A stretch of 38,849 nt of DNA from an uncultured Bacilli bacterium (lineage in GTDB: Bacteria > Bacillota_I > Bacilli_A > RF39 > UBA660). Every line of letters begins with the position of its first letter. Within the stretch, counting starts at the first letter, position 1. The position numbers and the translations under genes were made by a program. Below are positions 1 to 8,077 of the stretch, piece after piece. Location of the stretch: assembly GCA_947623665.1 (NCBI GenBank), contig CANQHJ010000004.1, positions 1-38,849 on the forward strand, read 5' to 3'. The notes under the pieces are model-generated. The model worked only from the letters and a program-made list of their open reading frames with translations. It was not told the DNA's origin and searched no databases.

Positions 1-45
1 AAAAAAAAAAAAAAAACGTCCATATTTTTGAACGCTTTTTATTTT
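1..45 (+). terminator. Rho-independent terminator of a gene left of the window
   Basis: A run of 16 A opens the window. CGTCC (17-21) can pair with GAACG (30-34, one G-T pair) across an AT loop, followed by CTTTTTATTTT. The A-run before and T-run after make it usable in both directions. The next gene points away from it, so it most likely ends a plus-strand gene that lies outside the window. Confidence 0.5.
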
Positions 46-123
46 CCAATTTATGACATTGGTATTTTTTGTAAATACATTTTATATGTATATATAGCTT
101 TACATTGAGTTTACACTTTTTTA

Positions 124-152
124 TTTATTTTTTATAACATTTATGATATAAT
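124..152 (+). promoter_or_regulatory. Extended -10 promoter of the 176-982 gene
   Basis: TATAAT at 147-152 is preceded by TG-n (144-146), an extended -10 box. The -35 position (124-129, TTTATT) is poor. The predicted start near 159 leaves a leader of about 17 nt, containing the SD AGAGGTG at 164-170. Confidence 0.6.
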
Positions 153-175
153 ATGTAACCATTAGAGGTGATATT

Positions 176-982
176 ATGAATAATATTTGGACTATTAAAG
201 ATGGTAATGTTAATCACATTAAATTAGAAGATGATATTGAAGAAATGATAAATTATGCTAGAAGTCCTTTAACTAAGAAATATTTAGATAAAGGATACTC
301 TCTTATTGTTGGAGATGATAAAAATCTAACTACATGTATTAATGCAAATATTTCTAATGAAGATAAAGATTCTTTAGTATCTACTTTATCTTCTATAAAA
401 AATGAAAAAAATTATACTTTTAAATGTTTTAATTATTTAGAAGATGGTAATTATGAATCTATGTTTAAAATTAGAAATAATTTTGTAGAAGAGTTTATTG
501 GAAATATTTGTAGAGAGAAACTTGATATGCTAAATGATTATTATAAAAATATATTTTTCCATTATAGAGATTTTGATCTTAAGTGTTCTTTACAAGAAAG
601 GTATATTAATGTTGGTTATGCTCCATCTAGTTATAATAGTGGATTTATATTAATTAATGAAAATGAAAGAATTGAAAAATCTCTTACTTATATGTCTCAT
701 GAAGAAGGTATTATTGAGACTACTGGTAGTTCTTCTTTTGATTTATATACTAATAAGAATACTATTGTATTTATAGTTGCGGATAGAACTGGTATGATAT
801 TTGTTCCAAATGTTATTAATGATTTTCAAAAAGAAGAATTATCTAAAATTAGAGATGATATTAACTCTGTTTATAATGATACTTATATAGATGTAGTTAA
901 AGTTAAAAGTAAAGATGATCATGAGGTTTTCCCTAATATTAATGCTTATTTTAGTTCATTAGACCAAAAGAAAAAAAGTTAA
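176..982 (+). CDS. Hypothetical protein, 268 aa
   Basis: I do not recognise the family. The product is predicted to be soluble and cytoplasmic: there is no signal peptide or membrane segment. It is acidic and rich in Asn, Asp, Ile and Tyr. The middle part (about residues 140-215) looks like alternating beta strands (for example GFILINENERIEKSL and TIVFIVADRTGMIFVPNVI), and a charged helix follows (QKEELSKIRDDI). The start has an SD (AGAGGTG) six bases upstream. It is transcribed alone and convergently with the rbfA operon, sharing a terminator at its 3' end, so the neighbours say nothing about its role. Confidence 0.75.
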   Translation: MNNIWTIKDGNVNHIKLEDDIEEMINYARSPLTKKYLDKGYSLIVGDDKNLTTCINANISNEDKDSLVSTLSSIKNEKNYTFKCFNYLEDGNYESMFKIRNNFVEEFIGNICREKLDMLNDYYKNIFFHYRDFDLKCSLQERYINVGYAPSSYNSGFILINENERIEKSLTYMSHEEGIIETTGSSSFDLYTNKNTIVFIVADRTGMIFVPNVINDFQKEELSKIRDDINSVYNDTYIDVVKVKSKDDHEVFPNINAYFSSLDQKKKS

Positions 983-1000
983 TTAATTTTAACTTTTTTT
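971..1000. terminator. Bidirectional terminator between the 176-982 gene and rbfA
   Basis: AAAAAAAGTTAA (971-982) pairs with TTAACTTTTTT (989-999) across a short AT loop, so a T-run follows the stem on either strand. It overlaps the stop codons of both convergent genes. Confidence 0.75.
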
Positions 1001-1333
1001 GTTTATATTTTCTATTATATGTTCTATGTTTTCTCCATATTCAATAGATTCATCATATAAAAATTTTAATTCTGGAGTATGACGAATATCTACTCTTTCA
1101 CTTAAACATTTTCTTATAAAGGAAGATGCTTTTTTTAATGCTTTTATAGTTTCTTCTTTTTTGGAATCATCTAACACTCTAAAATATACTTTAGCATAAC
1201 TTAAATCGTTTGTAATATCTACATCTGTAATAGTTACAAATTTTAAAAGTTCATTTTTTATTTCTTTTTCTATAATCATACTTATTTCTCTTATAAATGT
1301 ATGATTATATCTTTCTATTTTTATATTATTCAT
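989..1333 (-). CDS. rbfA: Ribosome-binding factor A
   Basis: RbfA binds the 30S subunit near the 16S rRNA 5' helix and takes part in 16S maturation and cold adaptation. The 114-aa length is normal for the single KH-like domain. The N-terminal part (RYNHTFIREISMIIEKEI) and the core (VTITDVDITNDLSYAKVYF, then SFIRKCLSERVDIRHTPEL) match the family well, including the helix that ends in RHTPEL. It is the last gene of the rimP-nusA-rnpM-infB-rbfA operon. Its ATG overlaps the infB stop codon (TAATG), which suggests translational coupling. Confidence 0.93.
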   Translation of the reverse strand: MNNIKIERYNHTFIREISMIIEKEIKNELLKFVTITDVDITNDLSYAKVYFRVLDDSKKEETIKALKKASSFIRKCLSERVDIRHTPELKFLYDESIEYGENIEHIIENINKKS

Positions 1334-3471
1334 TATCTTTTAACTTCTACTAATTCGTAAAGTTCTATAATATCCTTTTCTTTATAATCTTGACAAGCAT
1401 CTAGAGTAATTCCACAATCCATACCTTTTTTAACTTCTTTTACTTGATCTTTTTCATGTTGTAGTGTTTTAACTTTTCCATTATAAACTACTACATCATC
1501 TCTTATTATTCTTGCTTTAGCATTGTTTGTTACTTTTCCAGTTAATACGTGGCATCCTGCAATAAGACCTACTTTTGAGAATTTAAACATTTGTCTTATT
1601 TCTGCTGTTCCAATTACAACTTCTTCGTATTCTGGATCAAGCATACCTTTCATAGCACTTTCCATTTCTTCTACTACTTTATAGATAATATCATATGTTC
1701 TTATTTCGATATTTCTATTTTTAGCTTCTTCCATTAATGTTGCATTTGCTCTAACATTAAATCCTATAATTATAGCATTACTTGCTTCTGCGAGTACTAA
1801 GTCTGATTGAGTAATAGCACCTACTCCTGCTCTTACTACTGTTATTCTTACTCCTTCTACTTCTATTTTTTCAAGTGAGTTTTTAACTGCTTCTAGACTT
1901 CCATTAACATCGGCTTTTAGAACTATGTTAATTTGTTTTATACCTTCTTGTATTTGACTAAATAAATCATCTAAAGACATTCCACTTCTATTACTATCTT
2001 TTTCTTTAGCTCTTGCTTGACGTTCTAAGGCTATTTGTTTTGCTTGTTTTTCTGTCTCAAAAGCCATGAATTTATCTCCTGCTGAAGGTAGAGAGCTTAT
2101 TCCTGTTATTTCTACTGGTGTTGATGGAGAGGCTTCTACTATATCACGTCCTAAGTCATTAGTTAGTGTTCTAACTTTTCCAAAACCTGTACCAACTACT
2201 ATTGGATCACTTAAACGAAGTGTTCCATTTTGAATAAGTATTGTAACTTTACTTCCTACATGTTTATCTTTACTACTTTCTATTACTACTCCTGTTGCAT
2301 AACGATTAGGATTAGCTTTATATTCATTTAATTCAGCAATTAGTAAAATATTTTCAAGTAGTTTATCTACTCCTTCTCCACTTCTAGCAGATATTTTATT
2401 TACCATAACGTCTCCACCCCATTCTTCTGGAGTAAGTCCGTTTTCTACAAGTTCACTCATAACTCTATCAACATTGGCATTTTCTTTATCTATTTTGTTA
2501 ATTGCAACTATTATAGGAACATTAGCAGCTTTAGCATGATCTATTGCTTCTTTTGTTTGAGGCATAACTCCATCATCTGCGGCAACTATAATAATTACTA
2601 TATCAGTAACACTTGCTCCACGTGCTCTCATTTCTGTAAATGCTTCATGTCCTGGAGTATCTAAAAATGTTATTTCTTTATTATTCCATTTTACTTTATA
2701 AGCACCTATGGCTTGTGTTATTCCTCCTGCTTCTTTTCCTACTATATTTGTTTTTCTAATATAGTCAAGTAAAGTTGTTTTTCCATGATCTACATGTCCC
2801 ATAATAGTAACAACTGGAGGTCTTTCTATTAGATCTTCTTCACTATCTTCTATTTCTAAGTTTTCAAAGTTAGATATATCAGCTGTTTCTTCTCTTTTTA
2901 AAGTTTTATCATAATCTGCAACTAAGATTTCTGCTGTATCATAATCTAGACTTTGATTAAGACTAGTCATTACTCCAAGAGACATTAGTTTTTTTATTAT
3001 TTCTGTTGCGGCTATTCCTAATTTTTCTGCAAGAGACTGAACAGTCATTCCATGTTCATAAATAATTACATTATCAACTGGTTTTGTCTCATTACTTTGT
3101 AATTTTTGTTTTTGTTTGTAAATCTTTTTTCTTTGTTTTTTGAAGTCTTCTTTGTTTTCTTTATTCTTTTTATTTCTTTTAGTAAATTTTTCTTCATTTT
3201 TGGTATTATCTAAGTCTATGTTAGTTGATTCTGCTAGAGTCATTACTTTTTCGAAAGTTTCATCATCATAAATATCATCACTTTCTACTTGTTCTTCCTT
3301 GTCTTCAACATAATCCTCACCATCTTGAATTTCATTATCTAGCAAAATTATATCCTCTTCTTCAAGTTGTGTTTCTTCATCTTGAAATTTAATACCTATT
3401 TTTTCACATAACTTCATTATTTCTTCTGGTGTTTTATTTACATCTTCTGCATATTCTTTGATATTCATCAT
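1333..3471 (-). CDS. infB: Translation initiation factor IF-2
   Basis: IF-2 is the GTPase that places fMet-tRNA on the 30S subunit and promotes subunit joining. The 712-residue protein has a short N-terminal IF2_N module (about 1-30), an acidic then Lys-rich linker (about 35-130), a second IF2_N module (about 133-185), and the G domain with P-loop GHVDHGKT (225-232), DTPGHEAF (271-278) and NKID (325-328). Domain II, the IF2-specific domain III ([19 protein letters not shown]) and the C-terminal fMet-binding barrel follow. The length is typical of Firmicutes. An SD (GAGGTG) stands 7 nt before the chosen ATG. It lies 16 nt downstream of rnpM; ylxQ, which sits here in Bacillus, is absent. Confidence 0.97.
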   Translation of the reverse strand: MMNIKEYAEDVNKTPEEIMKLCEKIGIKFQDEETQLEEEDIILLDNEIQDGEDYVEDKEEQVESDDIYDDETFEKVMTLAESTNIDLDNTKNEEKFTKRNKKNKENKEDFKKQRKKIYKQKQKLQSNETKPVDNVIIYEHGMTVQSLAEKLGIAATEIIKKLMSLGVMTSLNQSLDYDTAEILVADYDKTLKREETADISNFENLEIEDSEEDLIERPPVVTIMGHVDHGKTTLLDYIRKTNIVGKEAGGITQAIGAYKVKWNNKEITFLDTPGHEAFTEMRARGASVTDIVIIIVAADDGVMPQTKEAIDHAKAANVPIIVAINKIDKENANVDRVMSELVENGLTPEEWGGDVMVNKISARSGEGVDKLLENILLIAELNEYKANPNRYATGVVIESSKDKHVGSKVTILIQNGTLRLSDPIVVGTGFGKVRTLTNDLGRDIVEASPSTPVEITGISSLPSAGDKFMAFETEKQAKQIALERQARAKEKDSNRSGMSLDDLFSQIQEGIKQINIVLKADVNGSLEAVKNSLEKIEVEGVRITVVRAGVGAITQSDLVLAEASNAIIIGFNVRANATLMEEAKNRNIEIRTYDIIYKVVEEMESAMKGMLDPEYEEVVIGTAEIRQMFKFSKVGLIAGCHVLTGKVTNNAKARIIRDDVVVYNGKVKTLQHEKDQVKEVKKGMDCGITLDACQDYKEKDIIELYELVEVKR

Positions 3472-3487
3472 AGTCTTTCACCTCACT

Positions 3488-3751
3488 TTAATTATTTATA
3501 ATTTTTTCTATTTCTTCATACACTTCCTCTGGTATTTCTACTTCTAATCTTTTATCTAATATTTTATTCTTTTTAGCTTTTTTTAGAACTTCTATATCTT
3601 TTTTTATGTAGACTCCTCTACCATTTAGTTTTCCTGTCTCATCTACTTTTACACCTAATTCTTTATTTCTTACTATTCTAAGTAGTTCTTTTTTTTCTAG
3701 TTTTTCTCTTGTTACTGCGCAAGTACGCATAGGTATTTTTCTTTGTTTCAT
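3488..3751 (-). CDS. rnpM: YlxR-family RNase P modulator RnpM
   Basis: This 87-aa basic protein of the YlxR family has the conserved opening RKIPMRTCAVTREKLEKKEL and the motif GRGVYI in the middle. In Bacillus the homologue binds RNase P RNA and modulates its activity. The position between nusA and infB is the classical one. An AGGAGG-type SD precedes the ATG, 9 nt after the nusA stop. The usual next gene, the L7Ae-like ylxQ, is missing. Confidence 0.9.
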   Translation of the reverse strand: MKQRKIPMRTCAVTREKLEKKELLRIVRNKELGVKVDETGKLNGRGVYIKKDIEVLKKAKKNKILDKRLEVEIPEEVYEEIEKIINN

Positions 3752-3760
3752 AATACCTCC

Positions 3761-4897
3761 TTAATCTCTATCTACTATATTAATTCCATCTTCTCTTGCT
3801 TGTTCTGGCGTTTTTATATCTATTTTATATTTTGTTAGACGACTTGCAAGACGAGCATTTTGTCCACCTTTTCCAATTGCAAGTGAGAAGTTATCTCCAT
3901 CAGCTATTACTAGTGCTTCTTTCTTTTTCTCATCAAGTATCATTACTGTTAAGTCTTTTGCAGGAGATAAAGCATTTTCTATGAATCTTGCTGGATCACT
4001 ATCATATCTTACAATATCAATTTTTTCTCCATGTAATTCTTCTATAATTCTTCCTATTCTACTTCCTTTTTCTCCAATGCATGCTCCTACTGGATCTACG
4101 TTATTATTAGTTGACTCTATAGCAACTTTACTTCTTACTCCTGGAATTCTAGCAACACTATGTAGAAGTATTGTTCCATCACTAAGTTCTGGTATTTCTA
4201 GTTCAAATAATCTTTTAACAAAGTTATAATGACTTCTACTTAAAAGTACAAGTAAGGTTTTTCCATTATTATCTACTTTACTTACATATACTTTTATTTG
4301 ACTACCCATTTCTATTTTTTCACCAGGTATTATATCTTTTTTAGGAAGTATTCCATTTGTTCTTCCTAAATCTATAAAATAATTATCTGTATCTTCTAGG
4401 GCAACTGTACCTATTAATAATTCATCTTGTTTATCTCCAAAGTCTTCTAAGATACTATTTCTTTCTGCTTCTCTTACTTTTTGAATAATTACTTGTTTAG
4501 CAGTTGATGCAGCTACTCTTCCAAAGTCATTTGGAGTTACTTCTGTATCTATTGTATCTCCTACATTTAGTGATTTATCATTCTTTCTTGCATCACTTAG
4601 TTTTATTTGTGTTTCAGGATCAAATATTTCTGGTTTTATTTCATTGCCTTCTTCATCATATTCTTTTTCTTCTGGATATTCTTCTAAAATATCATCAGGT
4701 ACTACTGTTAAATAAGAATATACTTTAATATCTCCTGTATCACGATTAATAAATACTTTTACGTTTGTTTTTGATTTAAAATTTTTCTTGTATGCTGAAG
4801 TAAGAGCAAGTTCCATTGCATCAAATACTACTTCAGGATTAATATTTTTTTCTTTGACAATATTATCTACTGCACTTAAGAATTCTTTACTATTCAT
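3761..4897 (-). CDS. nusA: Transcription termination/antitermination factor NusA
   Basis: NusA binds RNA polymerase and nascent RNA and modulates pausing, termination and antitermination. The 378-aa protein has the N-terminal polymerase-binding domain (about 1-130), an S1 domain (about 135-200, around GTVALEDTDNYFIDLGRTNG), and two KH domains (around DPVGACIGEKGSRIGRIIEE and LAIGKGGQNARLASRLTKYK, both with GxxG loops). It lacks the extra C-terminal repeats of proteobacterial NusA, as is normal for Firmicutes. Its ATG overlaps the end of rimP by 8 nt, with the SD AAAGGAGAGG inside rimP. A hairpin in the operon leader may mediate autoregulation. Confidence 0.96.
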   Translation of the reverse strand: MNSKEFLSAVDNIVKEKNINPEVVFDAMELALTSAYKKNFKSKTNVKVFINRDTGDIKVYSYLTVVPDDILEEYPEEKEYDEEGNEIKPEIFDPETQIKLSDARKNDKSLNVGDTIDTEVTPNDFGRVAASTAKQVIIQKVREAERNSILEDFGDKQDELLIGTVALEDTDNYFIDLGRTNGILPKKDIIPGEKIEMGSQIKVYVSKVDNNGKTLLVLLSRSHYNFVKRLFELEIPELSDGTILLHSVARIPGVRSKVAIESTNNNVDPVGACIGEKGSRIGRIIEELHGEKIDIVRYDSDPARFIENALSPAKDLTVMILDEKKKEALVIADGDNFSLAIGKGGQNARLASRLTKYKIDIKTPEQAREDGINIVDRD

Positions 4898-5150
4898 TTA
4901 TATCCTCTCCTTTACTTTTTGAATAAATATCTAATTCGTCAAAATCTTCTTCAATTATATTTTCTTTATCTAGTCTTTCATTAATTACACGAGATACTTC
5001 AGTAATTAAATCTAAATCAATTACATTATCACTATCCACTACTATATTTAAAATAGGTCTATTTTCTTTTTTTTCTATATAAACATCATCTATAAAGCAA
5101 GAAAATTTACTTATTTGTGGATCTAGTATCTTTTTAACACTCTCTTTCAT
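4890..5150 (-). CDS. rimP: RimP-like protein, N-terminal domain only
   Basis: RimP takes part in 30S subunit assembly. This first gene of the operon encodes only 86 aa, against about 150 in the usual protein. The visible part matches the N-terminal alpha/beta domain: KILDPQISKFSCFIDDVYIEK, LNIVVDSDNVIDLDLITEVS and RVINERLDKENIIEEDF, ending in FDELDIYSKSKGED where full-length proteins read xVSSPGLDRPL. The C-terminal SH3-like domain is absent, and nusA begins inside the last codons, so no space remains for it. I call it by position plus partial homology. Whether it is functional is unknown. Confidence 0.72.
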   Translation of the reverse strand: MKESVKKILDPQISKFSCFIDDVYIEKKENRPILNIVVDSDNVIDLDLITEVSRVINERLDKENIIEEDFDELDIYSKSKGEDINE

Positions 5151-5173
5151 GATACCTCCATTTACAAAACAAA

Positions 5174-5196
5174 GAGCGGGTATATTTTTCCCACTC
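5174..5196 (-). promoter_or_regulatory. Leader hairpin of the rimP-nusA operon (possible attenuator)
   Basis: On the minus strand GAGTGGG (5196-5190) pairs with CCCGCTC (5180-5174), a 7-bp stem with one T-G pair and a 9-nt A-rich loop. TTTGTTTTG follows. It begins about 8 nt after the predicted transcription start and ends just before the rimP SD. It looks like a weak intrinsic terminator inside the leader. In Bacillus subtilis NusA is reported to autoregulate through termination upstream of its operon, so the same control is plausible here. Confidence 0.55.
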
Positions 5197-5210
5197 CTTT
5201 CATGTTTATG

Positions 5211-5239
5211 ATTATAACATACTTTTGTAAATTTCTCAA
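5211..5239 (-). promoter_or_regulatory. Promoter of the rimP-nusA-rnpM-infB-rbfA operon
   Basis: TTGAGA (5239-5234), a 17-bp spacer and TATAAT (5216-5211), with TG-n in front of the -10 box. Predicted start near 5204, about 54 nt before the rimP ATG. Confidence 0.8.
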
Positions 5240-5266
5240 ATATTAATATTAAAAAGTAATAATTAA

Positions 5267-5275
5267 TGGTATAAT
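5267..5275 (+). promoter_or_regulatory. Extended -10 promoter of the 5292-5951 CPBP gene
   Basis: TGGTATAAT (5267-5275) is an extended -10 box. The predicted start falls near 5282, on the SD GGTG itself, leaving a leader of only about 10 nt. Confidence 0.55.
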
Positions 5276-5291
5276 TTTATTGGTGATAGAA

Positions 5292-5951
5292 ATGAAGAAT
5301 AATATTTTTAAAGTAATCATTTGTTTTCTAATATTTTTTTATGGTAAGTATCTACAATATATTCCGATATGTTTATTTAAGTTAAACAAACCATCACCTA
5401 CAACTGATGCTTTATTAATTATGTTTTCTAGTTTTATAGAATGTTTATTACTTTTTTTACTTTTTAGAAAAGAATTAAAAGAAGATTTTTCTAAGTTTAA
5501 AAATAATTTTATGATTAATTTTGATATAGGTATTAGATATTGGTTTATTGGGTTATTCGGAATGATTGCAAGTAATATTTTGATTGGGATATTTTTTAAA
5601 GTTAATGGTTCAACTAATGAGGCATTAATTAGAGAAATGACAGCATTAGCACCTTATGCAATGTTTATAGATTCTACTTTTTTAGCACCTTTTATTGAAG
5701 AGATTACTTTTAGATTTAATTTTAAATTACTAATAAAAAATAAATTGCTTTATATTTTATCATCTGGTATTATTTTTGGATTTTTACATATAATATTTTC
5801 TTTTTCTTCTTTAACTGAATTTTTATATATTATACCTTATTCATGTATGGGTATTTGTTATGCATTAATATGTTTGAAAACTGATACTGTATCTACTCCT
5901 ATATTTATACATATGTTACATAATGGTTTTACAATGCTTTTGGCAATTTAA
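5292..5951 (+). CDS. CPBP-family intramembrane protease (CAAX/Abi type)
   Basis: A polytopic membrane protein of 219 aa with several hydrophobic segments and the CPBP signature: EEITFRF (EExxxR), a later FLHIIF (FxxxH) and a last HMLHN, which together form the metal/catalytic site of the family (Rce1/YdiL-like). Members cleave membrane-associated substrates or confer immunity to bacteriocins; the substrate here is unknown. I chose ATG 5292 because GGTG lies six bases upstream. The in-frame TTG at 5280 would lie at or before the transcription start. It is monocistronic, divergent from the rimP operon, and followed by a terminator. Confidence 0.85.
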   Translation: MKNNIFKVIICFLIFFYGKYLQYIPICLFKLNKPSPTTDALLIMFSSFIECLLLFLLFRKELKEDFSKFKNNFMINFDIGIRYWFIGLFGMIASNILIGIFFKVNGSTNEALIREMTALAPYAMFIDSTFLAPFIEEITFRFNFKLLIKNKLLYILSSGIIFGFLHIIFSFSSLTEFLYIIPYSCMGICYALICLKTDTVSTPIFIHMLHNGFTMLLAI

Positions 5952-5952
5952 A

Positions 5953-5982
5953 AAGTTAAGTAATAAATAATATACTTAACTT
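5953..5982 (+). terminator. Terminator after the CPBP gene
   Basis: AAGTTAAGTA (5953-5962) pairs perfectly with TACTTAACTT (5973-5982) over a 10-nt AT loop. The tail TATATTATT is only moderately T-rich. It is followed by the 3' end of a convergent gene. Confidence 0.6.
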
Positions 5983-6027
5983 ATATTATTGACAGATAGG
6001 TAAATACAATTACTTATTTGTTTTTTT

Positions 6028-7221
6028 TTAATTAATCAATGAACTTAAATCATAAAACGTTTTATCTTTTTTCATAGCAATTGTAGTAGCGCCTCCTCCT
6101 CCGTTTTCAAAATAGAAAGAAGTTCTGTGAAACTCTTCAATATCTGTTACATTTGGAATTTGTTTTGTTGTTATAGTATTTGTTGAAATATGATCTTTTT
6201 CAATAATATCAAATAAATCTATATATTCAACACTACCATCTTCCATTAGAAAAAGTATGTTTCCTCCACCTTCATGTCCAAATATTCCTCTATAACCACT
6301 CTTAATCTTTTTTTGAAAACCTAATACATCAATTCTTCTGGCATTTTCATAATTATTTATATTTAATATGCTCATAAATTTATCCCAATCGATATTTAAG
6401 ACGGCATGCATTTTATCTTCACTGATTTGAATATCTAATCCTTCTTCTTTTGTTTCTATTTCTTTATATCCTCCAAAAATTGCATTTGGTGTATTTATAC
6501 ATTTATTAGAATCTAATGGAATTAATTCTTCTTTTAACTTTTTTTCTTCCATTTGATTGATTGCTAATGACAAATCATAAAATGTTCCATCTTTTTTTGC
6601 TCCAACTACTTTCTTTTCTCCTAATCTTGTAGGAGAGACTTTTGCATTATATATTTTATAAATATCTTCTATTTCATCTATTTTTTGAACTGAGGCAGTA
6701 TTTTTATCATCAACATTAAGTTCATACTCTGATTTGTTGAAATTAAATAATTCAACATATTCAATACTATTATCTTCCATTATGAAGAAAAGTATTGTTC
6801 TTACTGCATAGCCATAATCTCCAATAAATGATTTTTTTATTTTTTTAGAAAATCCATCTATTAAAATATTTTCATTATCCTTTGTGCTATAGTTTTTGTT
6901 AATTCCAGTATCTTTACTTTTGAATTTTTTCCAATCGACATTTAAAATGGCACTTTTCCTATCTTCATTTATTTTTATAGTTAAACCATAATCTCCTTGC
7001 TTTTCAGTAAAGTTGCTATATTGGAATTCATCAGTATTTAAACATTTACTCAATTTAATTTTTACTTTCTTTTTCTTCTCTTCTATTTTTTTAGTTTTTG
7101 TTAAATTAATATTATTTTTATAAATTAAAAAAGCATATGTACTTAGCATTATAATATATAGTAATAAAAGTACTATTATAATTATTATACTCTTCTTATT
7201 TTTATTTATATTTGATATCAT
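6028..7221 (-). CDS. Membrane-anchored extracytoplasmic protein with a duplicated unknown domain
   Basis: Not a family I recognise. One N-terminal membrane segment (about residues 11-33, SIIIIIVLLLLYIIMLSTYA) follows a Lys-rich start, so the remaining 360 residues are probably outside the cell. That part is an internal tandem duplication. Copy 1 (about 70-225) carries GLTIKINEDRKSAILNVDW, IEYVELFNF and KKDGTFYDLS; copy 2 (about 245-397) carries GLDIQISEDKMHAVLNIDW, VEYIDLFDI and KKDKTFYDLS. Each repeat ends in a Gly-rich or charged strand plus FYDLSxxIN. The protein is encoded alone, with an SD (AGAAGGGG) about 10 nt upstream. Confidence 0.75.
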   Translation of the reverse strand: MISNINKNKKSIIIIIVLLLLYIIMLSTYAFLIYKNNINLTKTKKIEEKKKKVKIKLSKCLNTDEFQYSNFTEKQGDYGLTIKINEDRKSAILNVDWKKFKSKDTGINKNYSTKDNENILIDGFSKKIKKSFIGDYGYAVRTILFFIMEDNSIEYVELFNFNKSEYELNVDDKNTASVQKIDEIEDIYKIYNAKVSPTRLGEKKVVGAKKDGTFYDLSLAINQMEEKKLKEELIPLDSNKCINTPNAIFGGYKEIETKEEGLDIQISEDKMHAVLNIDWDKFMSILNINNYENARRIDVLGFQKKIKSGYRGIFGHEGGGNILFLMEDGSVEYIDLFDIIEKDHISTNTITTKQIPNVTDIEEFHRTSFYFENGGGGATTIAMKKDKTFYDLSSLIN

Positions 7222-7282
7222 TACTTTTTATACCCCTTCTACTAAATTTGTTATATAATCTATTCTTTTTATAACTATTTTA

Positions 7283-7311
7283 ATTATATCTTAAACAAGA
7301 AAAAATGTATA
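7283..7311 (-). promoter_or_regulatory. Possible promoter of the 6028-7221 gene
   Basis: TATAAT (7288-7283) with TATACA (7311-7306) 17 bp upstream. In such AT-rich DNA this is only suggestive. The rest of the 7222-7396 gap shows no clear terminator or small gene. Confidence 0.35.
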
Positions 7312-7396
7312 TTAAATTTTAAATATCATTATTCTTTTTACAATCAAAACAAGAATCAATAGGATAAGCTTATTTAGACTTTTTATATATTATTTA

Positions 7397-8026
7397 TTAA
7401 TCTTTTATTTTGGCTTTTGATTTTGCTCTAGCAGTTTGATATCTATTATGATATGCTGTTATTCCTTTGCCTACTTTTGGATCAAATAATCTACGTGAGA
7501 TGTTTTCCATAGATTCACTTATTAATATATTTTCTATATTATCTTTATCATCACTTATATAAGTCATAACTTCAAAATCACCATTATAACTTTTTAATTC
7601 TGTATTATCATAAATAGATGTATATCCTAATTCTCTTAATTTAGTTGCAATGGCATTTGTATCTGGTTTTATTGAACCTGGATATGTCTTTCTATATTTA
7701 TCTTTTATTTTATTTATTCGATATAAAAACTCTAAAACCTCTTCATTACTTTGTTCTTCTTTTGAGATAAATTCTTCTGTTAATTCATTCATTAATTTTA
7801 TTGACTCTTTTATTTTCATAGAGTCATATTGCATTTTATATAGAACTTCGTTTTCATGCCATCTATCAAATATTTTTTCCATTTCTTCTAAACTTTCACC
7901 ATTATATTCAAAATGTTGATTATAAAAGTTTATTTCTATATCTCCTCCTGTTGTTAATGCTTGTTTTATTTGTTCTAATAATCCCTTTTTATCATATTTA
8001 TAAATTCTCATTTTAAATCCACACAT
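7397..8026 (-). CDS. Hypothetical protein, 209 aa
   Basis: Unrecognised, predicted to be soluble. The N-terminal part (MCGFKMRIYKYDKKGLLEQ) leads into a strand-rich segment with EINFYNQHFEYNG, then a long charged helical region (about 55-115) and a mixed C-terminal part ending in the basic tail AYHNRYQTARAKSKAKIKD. I place the start at 8026 because AAAGGAAG (8040-8033) is 6-7 nt upstream. A TTG at 8071 would add 15 residues but has no SD. It lies downstream of the VUT-like membrane-protein gene (about 50 nt) and may share its transcript. Confidence 0.65.
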   Translation of the reverse strand: MCGFKMRIYKYDKKGLLEQIKQALTTGGDIEINFYNQHFEYNGESLEEMEKIFDRWHENEVLYKMQYDSMKIKESIKLMNELTEEFISKEEQSNEEVLEFLYRINKIKDKYRKTYPGSIKPDTNAIATKLRELGYTSIYDNTELKSYNGDFEVMTYISDDKDNIENILISESMENISRRLFDPKVGKGITAYHNRYQTARAKSKAKIKD

Positions 8027-8077
8027 AATCATCTTCCTTTCTTTTCTTGTGTAAAACTTTTTTATCCACAATAAAAA

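Noticed and set aside
3796-4728. Plus-strand open frames across nusA rich in Leu and Phe
   Set aside because: They are antisense shadows of nusA without SD or promoter; the same holds for plus-strand frames over infB, gatB, gatA and aspS.
7650-7919. Plus-strand 89-codon open frame
   Set aside because: Antisense to the 7397 gene, no SD, composition (Ser, Phe, Ile) typical of reverse-strand frames.
8027-8071. Longer N-terminus of the 7397 gene from TTG 8071
   Set aside because: No SD before the TTG, while AAAGGAAG precedes the ATG at 8026; the extra residues look like translated leader.
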